A stretch of DNA of 64,000 bases from Pseudomonas syringae (GCF_000737245.1 NZ_JPQU01000029.1:1-64000); one strand, 5' to 3'; shown: positions 47,677 to 59,840, numbered from the stretch's first letter. Translations and numbers: made by a program. The notes: generated by a model from the letters alone, not told the origin.

Positions 47677-49898
47677 AACTGCCCCTCTTGCGCTACACGC
47701 ATTCCAACCTGAGCGCAAAGCGCGAGAAAATTTGGGAACGACGTAGCGACGTTCGCACAATCATGGATTTGGATCGGTGCGTTGGCGCGCAACGCTGCAA
47801 TGCTGAAAGCCATGGCGACCCGATGATCACCCTGGGCATTCACTACTCCACCACCGATCTGACTACCATCAATAATAATGCCGTCCGGTGTTGGCTCGAC
47901 ACTGACGCCGAGTGCCAACAGACCGTCGGCCATGACTTGAATACGATCCGACTCCTTGACCCGCAATTCCTCAGCACCCCGCAGCACCGTCCGCCCTTGC
48001 GCACACGCGGCCGCAATGAATAGAACCGGAAACTCATCAATCGCCAGCGGCACCAGCGCCGCCGGGATTTCGATCCCTTTAAGCGGCGCCGAACGCACAC
48101 GTAAATCGGCTAGCGGCTCGCCCCCGGCTTCCCGCTGATTCTCCAGGGTGATATCGCCCCCCATCAACCGCAGGATGTCGATGATTCCAGTCCGGGTCGG
48201 GTTGATGCCCACCCCTTCCAGCAAAAGATCCGAGCCTGGCGCTATAGACGCTGCCACCAGGAAAAATGCCGCAGAGGAAATATCCGCCGGCACTTCGATC
48301 TTCGCTGCCTGCAATCCCGGACCGGACTCCAATGCAACACGCGCACCGTCCACGCTGACCGGGTGACCAAAGCGGCGCAACATGCGCTCGGTATGGTCAC
48401 GGGTCGGCGCAGGCTCGATTACCGTGGTGACGCCCTCAGCGTACAGACCGGCCAACAGCAGGCAGGATTTGACCTGCGCACTGGCCACGGGCATCTCATA
48501 AGTCAGGCCCTTGAGCGTCTTGCGGCCCCGAATGGTGATCGGCGGACGACCTTCAGCCGCCGTTTCAATCACCGCGCCCATGGCCCGTAGCGGTTCGGCC
48601 ACCCGATTCATAGGCCGCCGCGACAGCGAGGCATCGCCCGTCAGGATGCTGTCAAAATCCTGTGCGGCCAACAGCCCCGACAGCAAGCGCATCGAGGTTC
48701 CGGAATTGCCCAGATAGATAGCTCCCGGAGGCGCCTTCAATCCTCGCAAGCCCACACCATGGATGGTCAATCGCCCGTGGTGTGGCCCTTCAATTACTAC
48801 GCCCATGTCGCGAAAGGCCTGCAGGGTCGCCAATGCGTCCTCGCCTTCGAGGAAGCCTTCAACTTCTGTGGTGCCTTCTGCCAGGGAGCCAAGCATGATC
48901 GAGCGATGGGAAATGGACTTGTCCCCCGGCACCCGAATACGCCCGGTCACGCTACCGCCCGGATTGGCGATGAACACCAGATCCTTGATTTCCTGAGGCT
49001 CGACATAAGCCCGACGCGCGAGAATCTTGCCGAAATGCTCACGGGCAACCCTGGCCCGCGTGAATACGCCCAGCAACTGCCGACCATCGCCAGCCACCAT
49101 CGCTTCACGCAAGGCGTCCAGATCGGTCTGAAAAGTGTCCAGTGTGCGCAGAACAGCCTCGCGATTGGCGAGAAAGATATCGTGCCACATCACCGGATCG
49201 CTGCCCGCAATCCGTGTGAAATCCCGAAAACCACCCGCTGCATACCTGAAAATTTCTAGATTTTCATTACGCTTGGCCAGCGAATCCACCAACCCGAAGG
49301 CCAGCAGATGAGGCAAGTGACTGGTCGCTGCCAGCACTTCATCGTGACGCTCGACTTCCATGTGCTCCACATCAGCACCCAGCGCAGACCAGAGGCGATC
49401 GACCAAGGCCAGAGCCTCTGGATCAGTCTCGGGCAACGGCGTGAGAATCACTTTATGACGTTTGAACAGTTGAGCGTTCGAGGCTTCTACACCGCTTTGT
49501 TCAGAGCCAGCAATCGGATGCCCTGGCACGAAGTGCCTCGGCATTGCGCCAAATGCCAACCTGGCAGCCTTGACCACATTGCCCTTGGCACTGCCGACAT
49601 CGGTCAGCACCGTACCGCCAAGATCAAAAGTGGCCAGCAACGCCAGGACTCGCTCCATGGCCAGAATCGGTACCGCCAGCTGGATGACATCGGCGCCTCG
49701 ACAAGCCGTGGCCAGATCCTCTTCACAGCGATCGACGACACCCAACTCAACGGCCAGCTTGCGCGACTGAGGATCCAGATCCACGCCCACCACTTCGCCA
49801 CACAGGCCGCTTTCGCGAATACCCTTTGCAAAGGATCCACCGATCAATCCGAGGCCAACGACCACCAAGCGCCCGATCATAGGCTCGACGGGTTTCAT
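47673..49898 (-). CDS. tyrA-aroA: Fused prephenate dehydrogenase / EPSP synthase
   Basis: A 741-residue fusion. Residues about 1-290 are a TyrA-type dehydrogenase starting [16 protein letters not shown] with [11 protein letters not shown]. Residues about 300-741 are 5-enolpyruvylshikimate-3-phosphate synthase, with [33 protein letters not shown] and [12 protein letters not shown] motifs. The fusion is characteristic of pseudomonads and joins a tyrosine-branch step to the shikimate pathway. ATG at 49898 is chosen; ATG at 49880 is also possible. It follows hisC by 10 bp and overlaps cmk by 4 bp. Confidence 0.94.
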   Translation of the reverse strand: MKPVEPMIGRLVVVGLGLIGGSFAKGIRESGLCGEVVGVDLDPQSRKLAVELGVVDRCEEDLATACRGADVIQLAVPILAMERVLALLATFDLGGTVLTDVGSAKGNVVKAARLAFGAMPRHFVPGHPIAGSEQSGVEASNAQLFKRHKVILTPLPETDPEALALVDRLWSALGADVEHMEVERHDEVLAATSHLPHLLAFGLVDSLAKRNENLEIFRYAAGGFRDFTRIAGSDPVMWHDIFLANREAVLRTLDTFQTDLDALREAMVAGDGRQLLGVFTRARVAREHFGKILARRAYVEPQEIKDLVFIANPGGSVTGRIRVPGDKSISHRSIMLGSLAEGTTEVEGFLEGEDALATLQAFRDMGVVIEGPHHGRLTIHGVGLRGLKAPPGAIYLGNSGTSMRLLSGLLAAQDFDSILTGDASLSRRPMNRVAEPLRAMGAVIETAAEGRPPITIRGRKTLKGLTYEMPVASAQVKSCLLLAGLYAEGVTTVIEPAPTRDHTERMLRRFGHPVSVDGARVALESGPGLQAAKIEVPADISSAAFFLVAASIAPGSDLLLEGVGINPTRTGIIDILRLMGGDITLENQREAGGEPLADLRVRSAPLKGIEIPAALVPLAIDEFPVLFIAAACAQGRTVLRGAEELRVKESDRIQVMADGLLALGVSVEPTPDGIIIDGSQIGGGVVNAQGDHRVAMAFSIAALRANAPIQIHDCANVATSFPNFLALCAQVGMRVAQEGQL

Positions 49899-49908
49899 TG
49901 AGATGACA

Positions 49909-51021
49909 TCAATCACGCGCCAGAACCCTGGCCAACGCTTCGAGGAAACGAGTGTTCTCTTCCAACAAACCAATACTCACGCGCAAATGATGAGGCATTC
50001 CGTAACCCGCAACCGGCCGGACAATGACGCCCTCACGCAGCAGCGCCTGATAGACCGGAGCGGCATCGCGCCCCATATCGACGGCAAGGAAATTGCCTCG
50101 CGATGGAATCCAGGTCAGACCCAGCAAGCGCAGGCCACCTTCAAGCTGCTCCATGCCGACCAGGTTCAGTTGGCGACTTTTCGTCACATAGTCAACGTCG
50201 TCCAGAGCGGCACAGGCCGCTGCCAGGGCAAAGCTGTTGACGTTGAATGGCTGACGCACACGGTTGAGCACATCCGCCACCGCAGGTGAAGACAGGCCGT
50301 AACCCACCCGCAACGATGCCAGGCCATAAGCCTTGGAGAAGGTCCGCGAGACGAGCAGATTGGGGTGCTCAGCCAAATAATCCAGACCGTCAGGTAGTTC
50401 GCCGCCCTGGGCATATTCGATATAGGCTTCATCCAGCACCACCAGAACATGCTCGGGCACGGCAGCCAGAAACCGGCTCAACGCCTCCGGACCGAACCAG
50501 GTCCCGGTCGGGTTGTTCGGATTGGCAATGAAGACCACCCGAGTGTTGCTGTCGATAGCCGCCAGCATGGCTGGCAAATCGTGACCCCAATCCTTGGCCG
50601 GCACTACATGAGCAGTAGCACCGGTGGCCTGGGTCACGATCGGATAGACCGCGAAGGCGAACTCACTGAACACCGCGTTCAGCCCCGGAGCCAGGTACGC
50701 CCGAGCAACCAGCTCAAGAATGTCATTGGAGCCATTGCCCAGGGTCACTTGATCCGATTGCACGCCACAACGTTCAGCCAGGCGCTTTTTCAGCTCGAAG
50801 CCATTGCCATCCGGATAGCGGGTCAGCTCCGCCAACTCATCGCGAATGGCCTGCAGCGCTCTGGGACTGGCGCCCAGAGGGTTTTCATTACTCGCCAGCT
50901 TGATGATCTTTGCCGGATCAATGCCTAACTCGCGCGCCAGCTCATCCACGGGCTTGCCCGGGACATACGGCGAAAGTTTTTGCACGCCTGGCAAAGCCAG
51001 GGCGAGGAAGTCGCCAGTCAT
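49909..51021 (-). CDS. hisC: Histidinol-phosphate/aromatic aminotransferase
   Basis: A 370-residue class I/II PLP enzyme with KLASNENPLGASP, FIANPNNPTGTW and the PLP lysine in SRTFSKAYGLASLRVGYG. In Pseudomonas this second HisC copy lies between pheA and tyrA and is thought to act on prephenate-branch and histidine substrates. It is 16 bp after pheA in one operon. Confidence 0.93.
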   Translation of the reverse strand: MTGDFLALALPGVQKLSPYVPGKPVDELARELGIDPAKIIKLASNENPLGASPRALQAIRDELAELTRYPDGNGFELKKRLAERCGVQSDQVTLGNGSNDILELVARAYLAPGLNAVFSEFAFAVYPIVTQATGATAHVVPAKDWGHDLPAMLAAIDSNTRVVFIANPNNPTGTWFGPEALSRFLAAVPEHVLVVLDEAYIEYAQGGELPDGLDYLAEHPNLLVSRTFSKAYGLASLRVGYGLSSPAVADVLNRVRQPFNVNSFALAAACAALDDVDYVTKSRQLNLVGMEQLEGGLRLLGLTWIPSRGNFLAVDMGRDAAPVYQALLREGVIVRPVAGYGMPHHLRVSIGLLEENTRFLEALARVLARD

Positions 51022-51037
51022 GTGTCGCTAACCTCTT

Positions 51038-52132
51038 TCAGAGAACCGCTTTCGGGTAAGACCCAAGCACCTTGAGCGCCACTGCTTCCTGACTGATTTT
51101 CTCCAGCACAGCCTTGACCAGCGGATCGCGGTGGTGCCCGACGAAATCGATAAAGAACACGTAGGTCCATTTACCGCTGCGCGAAGGACGTGTCTCGATA
51201 CGGGTCAGGTCCAGCCCATTCTCATGGAACGGCACCAGCAACTCATGCAGAGCGCCCGGCTTGTTGCTCATGGACACAATGATCGAGGTCTTGTCGTCGC
51301 CAGTCGGCGGCACTTCCTGGTTACCGATGATCAGGAACCGCGTCGAGTTGTCAGGACGGTCTTCGATTTTTTCCGCGATGCGCGTCAGACCGTAGAGGTT
51401 GGCGCTCATCTCACCGGCAATTGCCGCTGAGTTCCACTCGCCCTTGACCCGCTTGGCGGCTTCGGCATTGCTGGCAACAGCAACGCGCTCGACATTCGGA
51501 TAATGAGCGTCCAGCCATTTGCGGCACTGGGCCAGAGACTGGGCATGGGAATAGATGCGGCTGATGCTATCCGTCTTGGTGTTCTCGCCAACCAACAGGT
51601 GATGGTGAATACGCAGCTCGACTTCGCCACAGATCACCATGTCGTGCTCAAGGAAGCTGTCCAGCGTGTGATTCACCGCGCCTTCGGTGGAGTTTTCCAC
51701 CGGCACGACGCCAAAATTCACAGCGCCAGCAGCCACTTCACGGAACACTTCGTCAATTGCGGCCATGGGCAGGCTGATCACGGCGTTGCCGAAGTGTTTG
51801 ATGGCGGCGGCCTGGGTAAAGGTGCCTTCCGGCCCCAGGTAGGCGACTTTCAGCGGTTGCTCCAACGCCAGGCAGGACGACATGATTTCGCGAAACAGTC
51901 GCGCCATCTCTTCGTTGCTCAACGGGCCGCGGTTACGCTCCATGACCCGCTTGAGCACCTGAGCTTCGCGCTCAGGACGGTAGAACACCGGCACTTCGCC
52001 TTCGGCGAGGGTCGACATTTTGACTCGCGCCACTTCCTGCGCGCAGCGTGCACGCTCGCTGATCAACTCCAGGACTTTCTCATCCAGGCTGTCGATGCGA
52101 ACTCGCAGCGCCTTAAGCTCTTGCTCGGACAT
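51038..52132 (-). CDS. pheA: Chorismate mutase/prephenate dehydratase (P-protein)
   Basis: A 364-residue bifunctional enzyme. An N-terminal chorismate mutase of about 90 residues (LRVRIDSLDEKVLELISERARCAQEVA) is followed by prephenate dehydratase (VAYLGPEGTFTQAAA, VPVENSTEGAVNHTLD, NSTRFLIIG) and a C-terminal ACT regulatory domain (NKPGALHELLVPF, ESRPSR-like ETRPSRSG). It makes phenylpyruvate for Phe synthesis. It overlaps serC by one base (TAATG). Confidence 0.96.
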   Translation of the reverse strand: MSEQELKALRVRIDSLDEKVLELISERARCAQEVARVKMSTLAEGEVPVFYRPEREAQVLKRVMERNRGPLSNEEMARLFREIMSSCLALEQPLKVAYLGPEGTFTQAAAIKHFGNAVISLPMAAIDEVFREVAAGAVNFGVVPVENSTEGAVNHTLDSFLEHDMVICGEVELRIHHHLLVGENTKTDSISRIYSHAQSLAQCRKWLDAHYPNVERVAVASNAEAAKRVKGEWNSAAIAGEMSANLYGLTRIAEKIEDRPDNSTRFLIIGNQEVPPTGDDKTSIIVSMSNKPGALHELLVPFHENGLDLTRIETRPSRSGKWTYVFFIDFVGHHRDPLVKAVLEKISQEAVALKVLGSYPKAVL

Positions 52133-53217
52133 TAGCCGTGTTCCTTCTCGAACTCTGCCATGTACGCCACCAGCGCGTTGACCGCATTGATGTCGACGGC
52201 ATTATAAATAGAGGCACGCATGCCACCGACCGAACGGTGACCTTTGAGATTCAACAAACCACGAGCGTCGGCACCGGCCAGGAAGGGCTTATCCAGACGA
52301 TCATCGGCCAGACGGAACGGTACGTTCATCCATGAACGGTCAGTCTTGTTGATCGGGTTGCTGTACAGGCCGCTGCCGTCAATGAAGTCGTAGAGCGTGC
52401 GCTTTTTCACTTCGTTGAGCTTGCCGATGGCTTCAACACCACCCTGCTCTTTCAGCCATTCGAACACCAGACCGGACAGGTACCAGGCCAGAGTCGGCGG
52501 CGTGTTGTACATCGAGCCGTTATCCGCCGCGACCTTATAGTTGAGCATGGTCGGGCACAGGGAGCGCGCACGCCCCAGCAGGTCTTCGCGAATGATCACC
52601 ACGACCACACCGCTCGGGCCGATGTTTTTCTGGGCGCCAGCGTAGATCATGCCGAACCGGGAGACATCCACTGGACGGGACAGGATGTCCGAAGACATGT
52701 CGGCAACCAGCGGCACATCACCGGTTTGCGGAATCCAGTCGAATTCCAGGCCGCCGATGGTTTCGTTGGGTGCGTAGTGAACGTAGGCTGCATCCTTGGT
52801 CAGCTTCCATTCGTTCTGACCAGGGATGGCGAAGTAATCGTAAGGCTTGGCGGTTGCAGCCACATTGACGTGACCGTAGCGCGACGCCTCTTCAATGGCT
52901 TTCTGCGACCAGATACCGGTGTCGATATAGTCGGCAGTGCCACTTTCCGGCAACAGGTTCAGTGGGATCTGTGCGAACTGCTGGCTGGCCCCGCCTTGCA
53001 GGAACAACACTTTGTAGTGCGAGGGAATGCTCAGCAGGTCCCGTAGATCCTGCTCGGCCTTGTTGGCAATGGAGGTGAATTCATCACTGCGATGACTCAT
53101 TTCCATGACTGACAGGCCTTTGCCATGCCAGTCCAGAAGTTCTGCCTGGGCACGCAGCAGAACAGCTTCAGGAAGCGCAGCAGGACCTGCGCAGAAGTTA
53201 AAGGCTCGCTTGCTCAT
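52132..53217 (-). CDS. serC: Phosphoserine/phosphohydroxythreonine aminotransferase
   Basis: A 361-residue class V PLP aminotransferase for serine and pyridoxine synthesis. It starts RAFNFCAGPAALP and has LFLQGGASQQFAQIPLNL, ADMSSDILSRP, the Schiff-base lysine in AGAQKNIGPSG, and HRSVGGMRASIYNA at the end. ATG at 53217 (MSKRAFNF) is chosen over the upstream start at 53229. It is followed by pheA with a one-base overlap. Confidence 0.96.
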   Translation of the reverse strand: MSKRAFNFCAGPAALPEAVLLRAQAELLDWHGKGLSVMEMSHRSDEFTSIANKAEQDLRDLLSIPSHYKVLFLQGGASQQFAQIPLNLLPESGTADYIDTGIWSQKAIEEASRYGHVNVAATAKPYDYFAIPGQNEWKLTKDAAYVHYAPNETIGGLEFDWIPQTGDVPLVADMSSDILSRPVDVSRFGMIYAGAQKNIGPSGVVVVIIREDLLGRARSLCPTMLNYKVAADNGSMYNTPPTLAWYLSGLVFEWLKEQGGVEAIGKLNEVKKRTLYDFIDGSGLYSNPINKTDRSWMNVPFRLADDRLDKPFLAGADARGLLNLKGHRSVGGMRASIYNAVDINAVNALVAYMAEFEKEHG

Positions 53218-53359
53218 ATCCACTCTCACTACGCTCTGATTTTCTCAGGCTTGGGTCATCTGGAGTACGAAGCGTCGAAGGCCGCGAAGCGGTGTGAACC
53301 GTTCGCAGCCTTCGGCTACTTCTGTCAAACAACACAGGATTGGTTGAATCAACACAACC

Positions 53360-53443
53360 CCTGTAGGAGCGAGCTTGCTCGCGATGGCGTCTTCTCAGGC
53401 ATGAATGCATCGACGCTATCGCGAGCAAGCTCGCTCCTACAGG
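53360..53443. repeat. BIME between gyrA and serC
   Basis: Perfect 26-bp arms, CCTGTAGGAGCGAGCTTGCT (continuing CGCGAT) at 53360-53385 and its complement at 53418-53443, 10 bp after the gyrA stop. It may end the gyrA transcript or protect its 3' end. Confidence 0.93.
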
Positions 53444-53452
53444 AGGACCTGC

Positions 53453-56239
53453 TTAATCCTGCGGCTCTTCTTCGTCCGGGGCAGCATCGGCTTGCAGCTC
53501 GTCGGTGGACTCATCTTCGTCAGCGATGATCAGCGCTTCGCCTTCGATGACTTCACCGTCTTCACCTAAAAGCTCTTCGCCTTCAACTTCCGATGGCTCC
53601 TGCACACGCTCCAGGCCGACCAATTTCTCGTCGCTGGCCAGCTTGATCAGGGTCACGCCCTGAGTGTTACGGCCCAGACTGGAAACTTCGTCGACACGGG
53701 TACGAACCAGTGTGCCCTGATCGGAAATCAGCATGATCTCCTCGCCGTCGAGCACCTGAACCGCACCGACCAGACGGCCGTTACGCTCATTGCTGACCAT
53801 GGCGATAACGCCTTGGCCGCCACGTTTGTATTCAGGGAACTCGGAAATCGCCGTGCGCTTGCCATAACCGCGTTCGGAAGCGGTGAGGATCTGGCTGCCT
53901 TCTTCCGGGATCAGCATGGAAATCAGCTTCTGCCCTTCTGGCAGACGCATGCCGCGAACACCGCGAGCGGTACGGCCCATGGCGCGAACGTCGGATTCCT
54001 TGAAGCGCGTGACCTTGCCACCGTCGGAGAACAGCATGATTTCCTGCTCGCCATCAGTGATGGCTGCGGAGATCAGGATGTCGCCTTCGTCCAGCTCAAG
54101 CGCGATCAGACCCACGCTACGTTGACGGCTGAATGCCACCAGCGGAGTCTTCTTCACGGTACCGTTGGCGGTGGACATGAAGATGAACGGTGCCTTCTTC
54201 TTGTCTGCGGCCTTGATACGCGCCTTGCGCTCTTCTTCGGTTTCGTTAGTGTTCTCATCGTCGATTTCACCTTCGATGACGTCGCCTTCTTCCTCGTCGG
54301 CACGCTTGCGCATGGCCTCAAGGTCCACCGGCAACATGGTGGTGATGTATTCGCCTTCGCTCAATGGCAGCAGGTTGACCAGCGGACGACCACGGGCAGC
54401 GCGGGACGCTTCCGGGATTTCGTAGGTCTTGAGCCAGTAAACCTTGCCCTTGCTGGAGAACATCAACAGCGTGGTGTGGCTGTTGGCAACCAGCAGGTGA
54501 GCGATGTAGTCCTCATCCTTGACGCCGGTGGCCGATTTGCCTTTACCGCCGCGACGCTGCGCCTGGTAGACCGCCAATGGCTGGGTCTTGGCATAGCCGC
54601 CATGGGAAATCGTGACCACGCGCTCTTCTTCGGTGATCAGGTCACCCAGCGTGAGATCAAGACGGGCATCGAGAATTTCGGTGCGGCGCTTGTCGCCGTA
54701 TTCAACGCGGATCAGTTCCAGCTCTTCGCGGATCACTTCCATCAAGCGCGTGGCGCTGTTGAGGATGCGCAGCAGCTCGCCGATCTGGGACAGAATTTCC
54801 TGATACTCGGTGAGCAGTTTTTCGTGCTCAAGGCCGGTCAGGCGGTGCAGACGCAATTCTAGAATCGCCTGAGCCTGTTCCGGCGACAGGAAATACTTGC
54901 CGTCACGCAGACCGTACTGTGGATCAAGGTTTTCCGGACGGCATGAATCGGCACCGGCGCGCTCGACCATTTCCACCACCGCACTGGATTCCCAAGGGGT
55001 CGAAATCAACCCTACCTTGGCTTCTGCAGGCGTTGGCGAGGCTTTGATCAGCGCGATAACCGGGTCGATGTTCGACAAGGCAACGGCCTGGCCTTCAAGC
55101 AAATGACCACGTTCACGGGCTTTACGCAGCTCGAAAACGGTACGGCGGGTGACCACTTCGCGACGGTGACGGACGAACGCTTCCAGCAAATCCTTCAGGT
55201 TGAGGATGCGCGGACGGCCATCGATCAGGGCAACGATGTTGATACCGAACACCGCTTGCAGCTGGGTCTGAGCGTAGAGGTTGTTGAGAATCACCTCTGG
55301 GACTTCGCCACGACGCAGCTCGATCACGACGCGCATACCGTCCTTGTCGGACTCGTCGCGCAGCTCGGTAATACCTTCCAGCTTCTTCTCTTTCACCAGC
55401 TCGGCGATCTTTTCGATCAGACGGGCTTTGTTCAGCTGATACGGCAGCTCGGTGATCACGATCTGTTGACGACCACCGACCTTGTCGATGTCTTCAACGA
55501 TCGAGCGTGCGCGCATGTAAATGCGCCCACGACCGGTGCGGTACGCTTCGACGATACCGGCGCGACCATTGATGATCGCAGCCGTCGGAAAGTCAGGGCC
55601 GGGAATGAACTGCATCAGTTCATCGATGCTGATTTCCGGGTTGTCGATAAGTGCCAGGCAACCGTCGATGACTTCACCGAGGTTGTGCGGCGGAATGTTG
55701 GTCGCCATGCCCACGGCGATACCGCTGGAGCCGTTGACCAGCAGGTTGGGAATACGGGTCGGCATGACCGCAGGGATCATTTCGGTGCCGTCGTAGTTCG
55801 GCACCCAATCCACGGTTTCTTTATGCAGGTCGGCCAGCAGCTCGTGGGCCAGCTTGGTCATGCGCACTTCGGTGTATCGCATGGCCGCAGCGTTGTCGCC
55901 GTCGACCGAACCGAAGTTGCCCTGACCGTCTACCAGCAGATAACGCAGCGAGAAGGGCTGCGCCATACGAACGATGGTGTCGTACACGGCAGTGTCGCCG
56001 TGGGGGTGATACTTACCGATGACGTCACCGACCACACGGGCGGATTTCTTGTACGGCTTGTTCCAGTCGTTACCCAGTTCGCTCATCGCGAACAGTACAC
56101 GCCGGTGCACGGGCTTCAAGCCATCACGTGCATCGGGCAGTGCCCGCCCGACGATTACGCTCATTGCATAGTCGAGGTAGGACTGCTTCAGCTCGTCTTC
56201 GATATTGACCGGGAGGATTTCTTTGGCCAGTTCGCCCAT
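53453..56239 (-). CDS. gyrA: DNA gyrase subunit A
   Basis: A 928-residue gyrase A. The catalytic Tyr is Tyr122 ([10 protein letters not shown]), and residue 83 is Thr with Asp87 ([11 protein letters not shown]), the usual susceptible P. aeruginosa-type sequence. The C-terminal beta-pinwheel has the GyrA box-like [10 protein letters not shown]. An acidic insert ([15 protein letters not shown] region) and a Glu/Asp-rich tail are present. ATG at 56239 begins the family sequence [17 protein letters not shown]; the ORF to 56314 is rejected. Confidence 0.97.
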   Translation of the reverse strand: MGELAKEILPVNIEDELKQSYLDYAMSVIVGRALPDARDGLKPVHRRVLFAMSELGNDWNKPYKKSARVVGDVIGKYHPHGDTAVYDTIVRMAQPFSLRYLLVDGQGNFGSVDGDNAAAMRYTEVRMTKLAHELLADLHKETVDWVPNYDGTEMIPAVMPTRIPNLLVNGSSGIAVGMATNIPPHNLGEVIDGCLALIDNPEISIDELMQFIPGPDFPTAAIINGRAGIVEAYRTGRGRIYMRARSIVEDIDKVGGRQQIVITELPYQLNKARLIEKIAELVKEKKLEGITELRDESDKDGMRVVIELRRGEVPEVILNNLYAQTQLQAVFGINIVALIDGRPRILNLKDLLEAFVRHRREVVTRRTVFELRKARERGHLLEGQAVALSNIDPVIALIKASPTPAEAKVGLISTPWESSAVVEMVERAGADSCRPENLDPQYGLRDGKYFLSPEQAQAILELRLHRLTGLEHEKLLTEYQEILSQIGELLRILNSATRLMEVIREELELIRVEYGDKRRTEILDARLDLTLGDLITEEERVVTISHGGYAKTQPLAVYQAQRRGGKGKSATGVKDEDYIAHLLVANSHTTLLMFSSKGKVYWLKTYEIPEASRAARGRPLVNLLPLSEGEYITTMLPVDLEAMRKRADEEEGDVIEGEIDDENTNETEEERKARIKAADKKKAPFIFMSTANGTVKKTPLVAFSRQRSVGLIALELDEGDILISAAITDGEQEIMLFSDGGKVTRFKESDVRAMGRTARGVRGMRLPEGQKLISMLIPEEGSQILTASERGYGKRTAISEFPEYKRGGQGVIAMVSNERNGRLVGAVQVLDGEEIMLISDQGTLVRTRVDEVSSLGRNTQGVTLIKLASDEKLVGLERVQEPSEVEGEELLGEDGEVIEGEALIIADEDESTDELQADAAPDEEEPQD

Positions 56240-56272
56240 GAGAAGCTCGATTCCTTTTTCTGGTGAAACCTC

Positions 56273-56395
56273 GTGCATCCATTCGGGATGAACGAAGCTC
56301 GCCGCCAGCGGCAAATGTGCCTGATGACGACTTACGACAAATCAACGAGTTATGCCCTGGATCTGCGCAGTAGGGATGGCTACGGATAGCATCCC
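56273..56395 (-). promoter_or_regulatory. Structured gyrA leader (candidate gyrA RNA motif)
   Basis: On the minus strand, GGGATG-CTA-TCCG-TAG-C-CATCCC (56373-56395, a 9-bp stem with one bulge), later CATCC-CGAAT-GGATG (56276-56290) near the ribosome site. A conserved RNA structure before gyrA has been described for Pseudomonas; I cannot confirm the consensus here. The rest of the 308-bp gap to mtnA shows nothing recognisable. Confidence 0.4.
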
Positions 56396-56547
56396 TGGAA
56401 ACCGCCGGATGTTACCACAATCGCCGCTAGGCACCTATCCTTTGGAAGCCCTGAAAACGAGCTTCTTGAACACAAGACGCCTGAGAAACGCTTACAGGGC
56501 CGCTTAGGGCCTGCGCCGCTGACAAACTGGCCCGATTGTCAAACGGA

Positions 56548-57624
56548 TCAATGCAACCGTTTACGACACATCAACTGAGCGAGTTTTGCAGTATCTGGCC
56601 GTTCAACGATGCCTTTTTCAGTCACGATAACGTCGATCAGGTCTGCCGGGGTCACGTCGAATACCGGGTTGACCGCATCGACCTCAGCGCCCACCCGCTG
56701 GCCGCCCACTTCAAGCAGTTCACGTGGATCGCGCTCTTCAATGAAGATGTCATCGCCGCTGGCGGTGTCCAGGTCGATGGTCGAGCTGGGCGCAACCACC
56801 ATGAAGCGCACGCCGTGATGCATGGCCGCAACCGCCAGGTGATAGGTGCCGATCTTGTTCGCCACGTCGCCGTTGGCCGCGATTCGATCCGCACCGACAA
56901 TGACCCAGGTAATGCCTTTGGTGCGCATCAGGTGCGCGGCCGCCGAATCAGCATTGATGGTCACCGGGATACCATCGCTGGCCAGTTCCCAGGCCGTGAG
57001 CCTTGAACCCTGCAGCCACGGGCGGGTTTCATCGGCATAGACCCGTTCGATCATGCCTTCCATATGTGCAGCGCGGATCACCCCCAGCGCCGTGCCGAAG
57101 CCACCGGTCGCCAGTGCTCCGGCGTTGCAATGGGTCAATACCGTCTGCAAATTGCCTTGATGGCGGCGAATCAGGTCAGCGCCCAGCTGCGCCATGGTCA
57201 GGTTGGCTTCGCGATCACTGAGATGGATTTCCACCGCCTCGGCCTCCAGCGCCGCCAGAGGCTGATCGGTGTGTCTTGCGCGGCGCAGGCGTTTGCGCAT
57301 GCGGTTCAGGGCCCAGAACAGATTGACAGCGGTCGGGCGCGAGTCGGCCAGCAACTGGAAGTCCTGCTCCAGCGCCGCGACCCAGTCACCGCCGGCGGCG
57401 ATTCGGGTCCGAGCGGCCAACACCACACCATAGGCGGCGGTGATGCCGATGGCCGGAGCACCGCGAACCACCATGGTCCGGATCGCTTCGGCGACGTCAG
57501 TGACGTGGGTATAGGCGAGCCAGGTCTGGGTGAATGGCAACACACGCTGATCCAGTAGATACAGAGCGTCATCTCGCCAATCGATGGCTTTCACCGTCTC
57601 CGCAGCCATTAATCGATTGCGCAT
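56548..57624 (-). CDS. mtnA: Methylthioribose-1-phosphate isomerase
   Basis: A 358-residue enzyme of methionine salvage converting MTR-1-P to MTRu-1-P. It begins [21 protein letters not shown], with [50 protein letters not shown] and [19 protein letters not shown], carrying the Cys and Asp of the family. ATG at 57624 has GGAG 8 bp upstream. It is divergent from the MTA deaminase that feeds the same pathway. Confidence 0.94.
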   Translation of the reverse strand: MRNRLMAAETVKAIDWRDDALYLLDQRVLPFTQTWLAYTHVTDVAEAIRTMVVRGAPAIGITAAYGVVLAARTRIAAGGDWVAALEQDFQLLADSRPTAVNLFWALNRMRKRLRRARHTDQPLAALEAEAVEIHLSDREANLTMAQLGADLIRRHQGNLQTVLTHCNAGALATGGFGTALGVIRAAHMEGMIERVYADETRPWLQGSRLTAWELASDGIPVTINADSAAAHLMRTKGITWVIVGADRIAANGDVANKIGTYHLAVAAMHHGVRFMVVAPSSTIDLDTASGDDIFIEERDPRELLEVGGQRVGAEVDAVNPVFDVTPADLIDVIVTEKGIVERPDTAKLAQLMCRKRLH

Positions 57625-57703
57625 AGCACACTCCATACTCAAAAAACCCATGCCAGCCTCAAAAGCGGCCGATTATAGCGAGCCGCCCGTCAAGACGCTC
57701 GGG

Positions 57704-57709
57704 TATACT
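57704..57709 (+). promoter_or_regulatory. Possible -10 box of the MTA deaminase gene
   Basis: TATACT lies 36 bp before the ATG at 57745, but the -35 region is not convincing. Confidence 0.3.
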
Positions 57710-57744
57710 TCGCCGTCCCCCGTAATAAGCCCGGAAGCCCCGCC

Positions 57745-59076
57745 ATGCCGAACGCCGCTGCCCCGCTCGACCTGTTGCTCCTGCCAGCCTGGCTGGTGCC
57801 GGTCGAACCCGCTGGCGTAGTGTTCAAGGACCATGGCCTGGGCATTCGCGACGGCTGTATCGTTTATATCGGCCCGCGCGCCGAGGCCCTGAAGCAAACC
57901 GCCCTGCGAACCCTCGAATTGCCGGAAACGTTGCTCAGCCCTGGCCTGATCAACGCCCACGGGCATGCCGCCATGACATTGTTTCGTGGCTTGGCGGACG
58001 ATTTGCCGCTGATGACCTGGCTGCAAGACCACATCTGGCCGGCCGAAAGCCAATGGGTCGATGAAGATTTTGTGCGCGACGGGACGGACCTGGCCATCGC
58101 CGAACAGCTAAAAGGCGGCATTACCTGTTTCTCGGACATGTACTTCTTCCCCAAGGTGGCGGCCGAGCGGGTGCATATCAGCGGCATGCGGGCACAGATC
58201 ACCGTGCCGATCCTGGACTTCTCCTTCCCTGGGGCACGCAACACTGACGAAGCCCTGCACACCGGCGTGCAACTGTTCAATGACCTGATCCACCACCCAC
58301 GCATCAAGGTGGCGTTCGGGCCGCACGCGCCGTACACCGTCTGCGACGAGAATCTAGTGAAGATCCGGGTCATCGCCGACGAGCTGGACGCAATGATACA
58401 AATGCACGTCCACGAAACCGCTTTCGAAGTCGAACAGGCTATCGAGCATTATGAAGAGCGCCCTCTGGCACGGTTGCACCGCCTGGGCATGCTCGGGCCG
58501 CGCTTTCAAGCCGTGCACATGACGCAAATCAGCGACGATGACATGGCGCTACTGGTAGAAAGCAACTCCAGCGTGATTCATTGCCCCGAATCCAACCTGA
58601 AACTGGCCAGCGGCTTCTGTCCGGTCGAACGACTGTGGCAGGCTGGCGTCAATGTAGCGATTGGCACCGACAGTGCCGCCAGCAATAACGATCTGGATCT
58701 GTTGGGCGAAACCCGCACCGCCGCCCTGCTGGCCAAGGCCGTCGCAGGCTCGGCTGCCGCACTGGACGCTCATCGGGCGTTGCGGATGGCGACACTCAAC
58801 GGCGCACGGGCCATGGGTATTCAGGACGAGGTAGGCTCACTGGAAATCGGCAAGGCCGCAGATATCGTCGCCTTCGACCTGTCCGGGCTGGCCCGTCAAC
58901 CGATCTATGATCCTGTGTCACAGCTTATATATGCCACTGGCCGCGACTGTGTCAGCCACGTCTGGGTCGCCGGCAAGCATTTGCTCGACAATCGCCAGTT
59001 GACTCGCATGGACGAGCAGGCGCTGTGCGAAACCGCCAAAGCCTGGGGCAGGCAGATTGCCGGGCACGCCGAATAA
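57745..59076 (+). CDS. mtaD: 5'-methylthioadenosine/S-adenosylhomocysteine deaminase
   Basis: A 443-residue amidohydrolase of the TRZ/ATZ group. Metal ligands are in [13 protein letters not shown] (HxH), the [11 protein letters not shown] segment, VHMTQIS and [13 protein letters not shown]. Pseudomonas homologues deaminate methylthioadenosine to methylthioinosine, which phosphorolysis turns into MTR-1-P, the MtnA substrate. The divergent pairing with mtnA supports this. SAH or other adenosine substrates are also possible. ATG at 57745 follows a CCGGAAGCC stretch, a modest ribosome site. Confidence 0.87.
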   Translation: MPNAAAPLDLLLLPAWLVPVEPAGVVFKDHGLGIRDGCIVYIGPRAEALKQTALRTLELPETLLSPGLINAHGHAAMTLFRGLADDLPLMTWLQDHIWPAESQWVDEDFVRDGTDLAIAEQLKGGITCFSDMYFFPKVAAERVHISGMRAQITVPILDFSFPGARNTDEALHTGVQLFNDLIHHPRIKVAFGPHAPYTVCDENLVKIRVIADELDAMIQMHVHETAFEVEQAIEHYEERPLARLHRLGMLGPRFQAVHMTQISDDDMALLVESNSSVIHCPESNLKLASGFCPVERLWQAGVNVAIGTDSAASNNDLDLLGETRTAALLAKAVAGSAAALDAHRALRMATLNGARAMGIQDEVGSLEIGKAADIVAFDLSGLARQPIYDPVSQLIYATGRDCVSHVWVAGKHLLDNRQLTRMDEQALCETAKAWGRQIAGHAE

Positions 59077-59138
59077 GACCGGAGCGGCTGGGTTCAGCCG
59101 ATCCGCTGTAAAGTATTTCAAGTTCAAGAGGACATCCC

Positions 59139-59837
59139 ATGAGCAACGTCGATCATTCTGAAATCGCCAAATTCGAGGCCCTCGCCCATCGCTGGTGGGA
59201 CCGCAATAGCGAATTCAAGCCGCTGCACGACATCAACCCGTTGCGGGTCAACTGGATCGACGAGCGCGTCAATCTGGCGGGCAAGAAAGTTCTGGATGTC
59301 GGCTGCGGTGGCGGCATCCTCAGTGAAGCCATGGCCCTGCGCGGCGCTAGCGTGACCGGCATCGACATGGGTGAAGCTCCATTGGCGGTAGCCCGTCTGC
59401 ATCAGCTGGAATCAGGCGTCGAAGTTGAATACCGCCAGATCACGGCTGAAGACCTGGCCGAAGAAATGCCCGAGCAGTTCGATGTGGTGACCTGCCTGGA
59501 GATGCTTGAGCACGTACCCGACCCTTCGTCAGTGATTCGCGCCTGCTACCGCATGGTCAAGCCCGGCGGCCAGGTGTTTTTCTCCACCATCAACCGCAAC
59601 CCGAAGGCCTACCTGTTCGCCATCGTCGGCGCGGAATACATCATGGGCCTGTTGCCACGCGGTACCCACGACTTCAAGAAATTCATCCGCCCTTCAGAAC
59701 TGGGCGCCTGGAGCCGTGCGGCGGGGCTTTCGGTGCAGGATATCATCGGCCTGACCTACAACCCGCTGACCAAGCATTACAAGCTGGCTTCGGACGTCGA
59801 CGTCAACTACATGATCCAGACTCTGCGGGAGGCCTAA
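59139..59837 (+). CDS. ubiG: Ubiquinone biosynthesis O-methyltransferase
   Basis: A 232-residue SAM methyltransferase performing both O-methylations of ubiquinone. It shows [20 protein letters not shown], the SAM motif [16 protein letters not shown] and [20 protein letters not shown] precedes the ATG. It is followed after 3 bp by mupP. Confidence 0.95.
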   Translation: MSNVDHSEIAKFEALAHRWWDRNSEFKPLHDINPLRVNWIDERVNLAGKKVLDVGCGGGILSEAMALRGASVTGIDMGEAPLAVARLHQLESGVEVEYRQITAEDLAEEMPEQFDVVTCLEMLEHVPDPSSVIRACYRMVKPGGQVFFSTINRNPKAYLFAIVGAEYIMGLLPRGTHDFKKFIRPSELGAWSRAAGLSVQDIIGLTYNPLTKHYKLASDVDVNYMIQTLREA

Positions 59838-59840
59838 GCC

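Noticed and set aside
55103..56266. 387-codon plus-strand frame opposite gyrA
   Set aside because: Antisense to conserved gyrase catalytic sequence.
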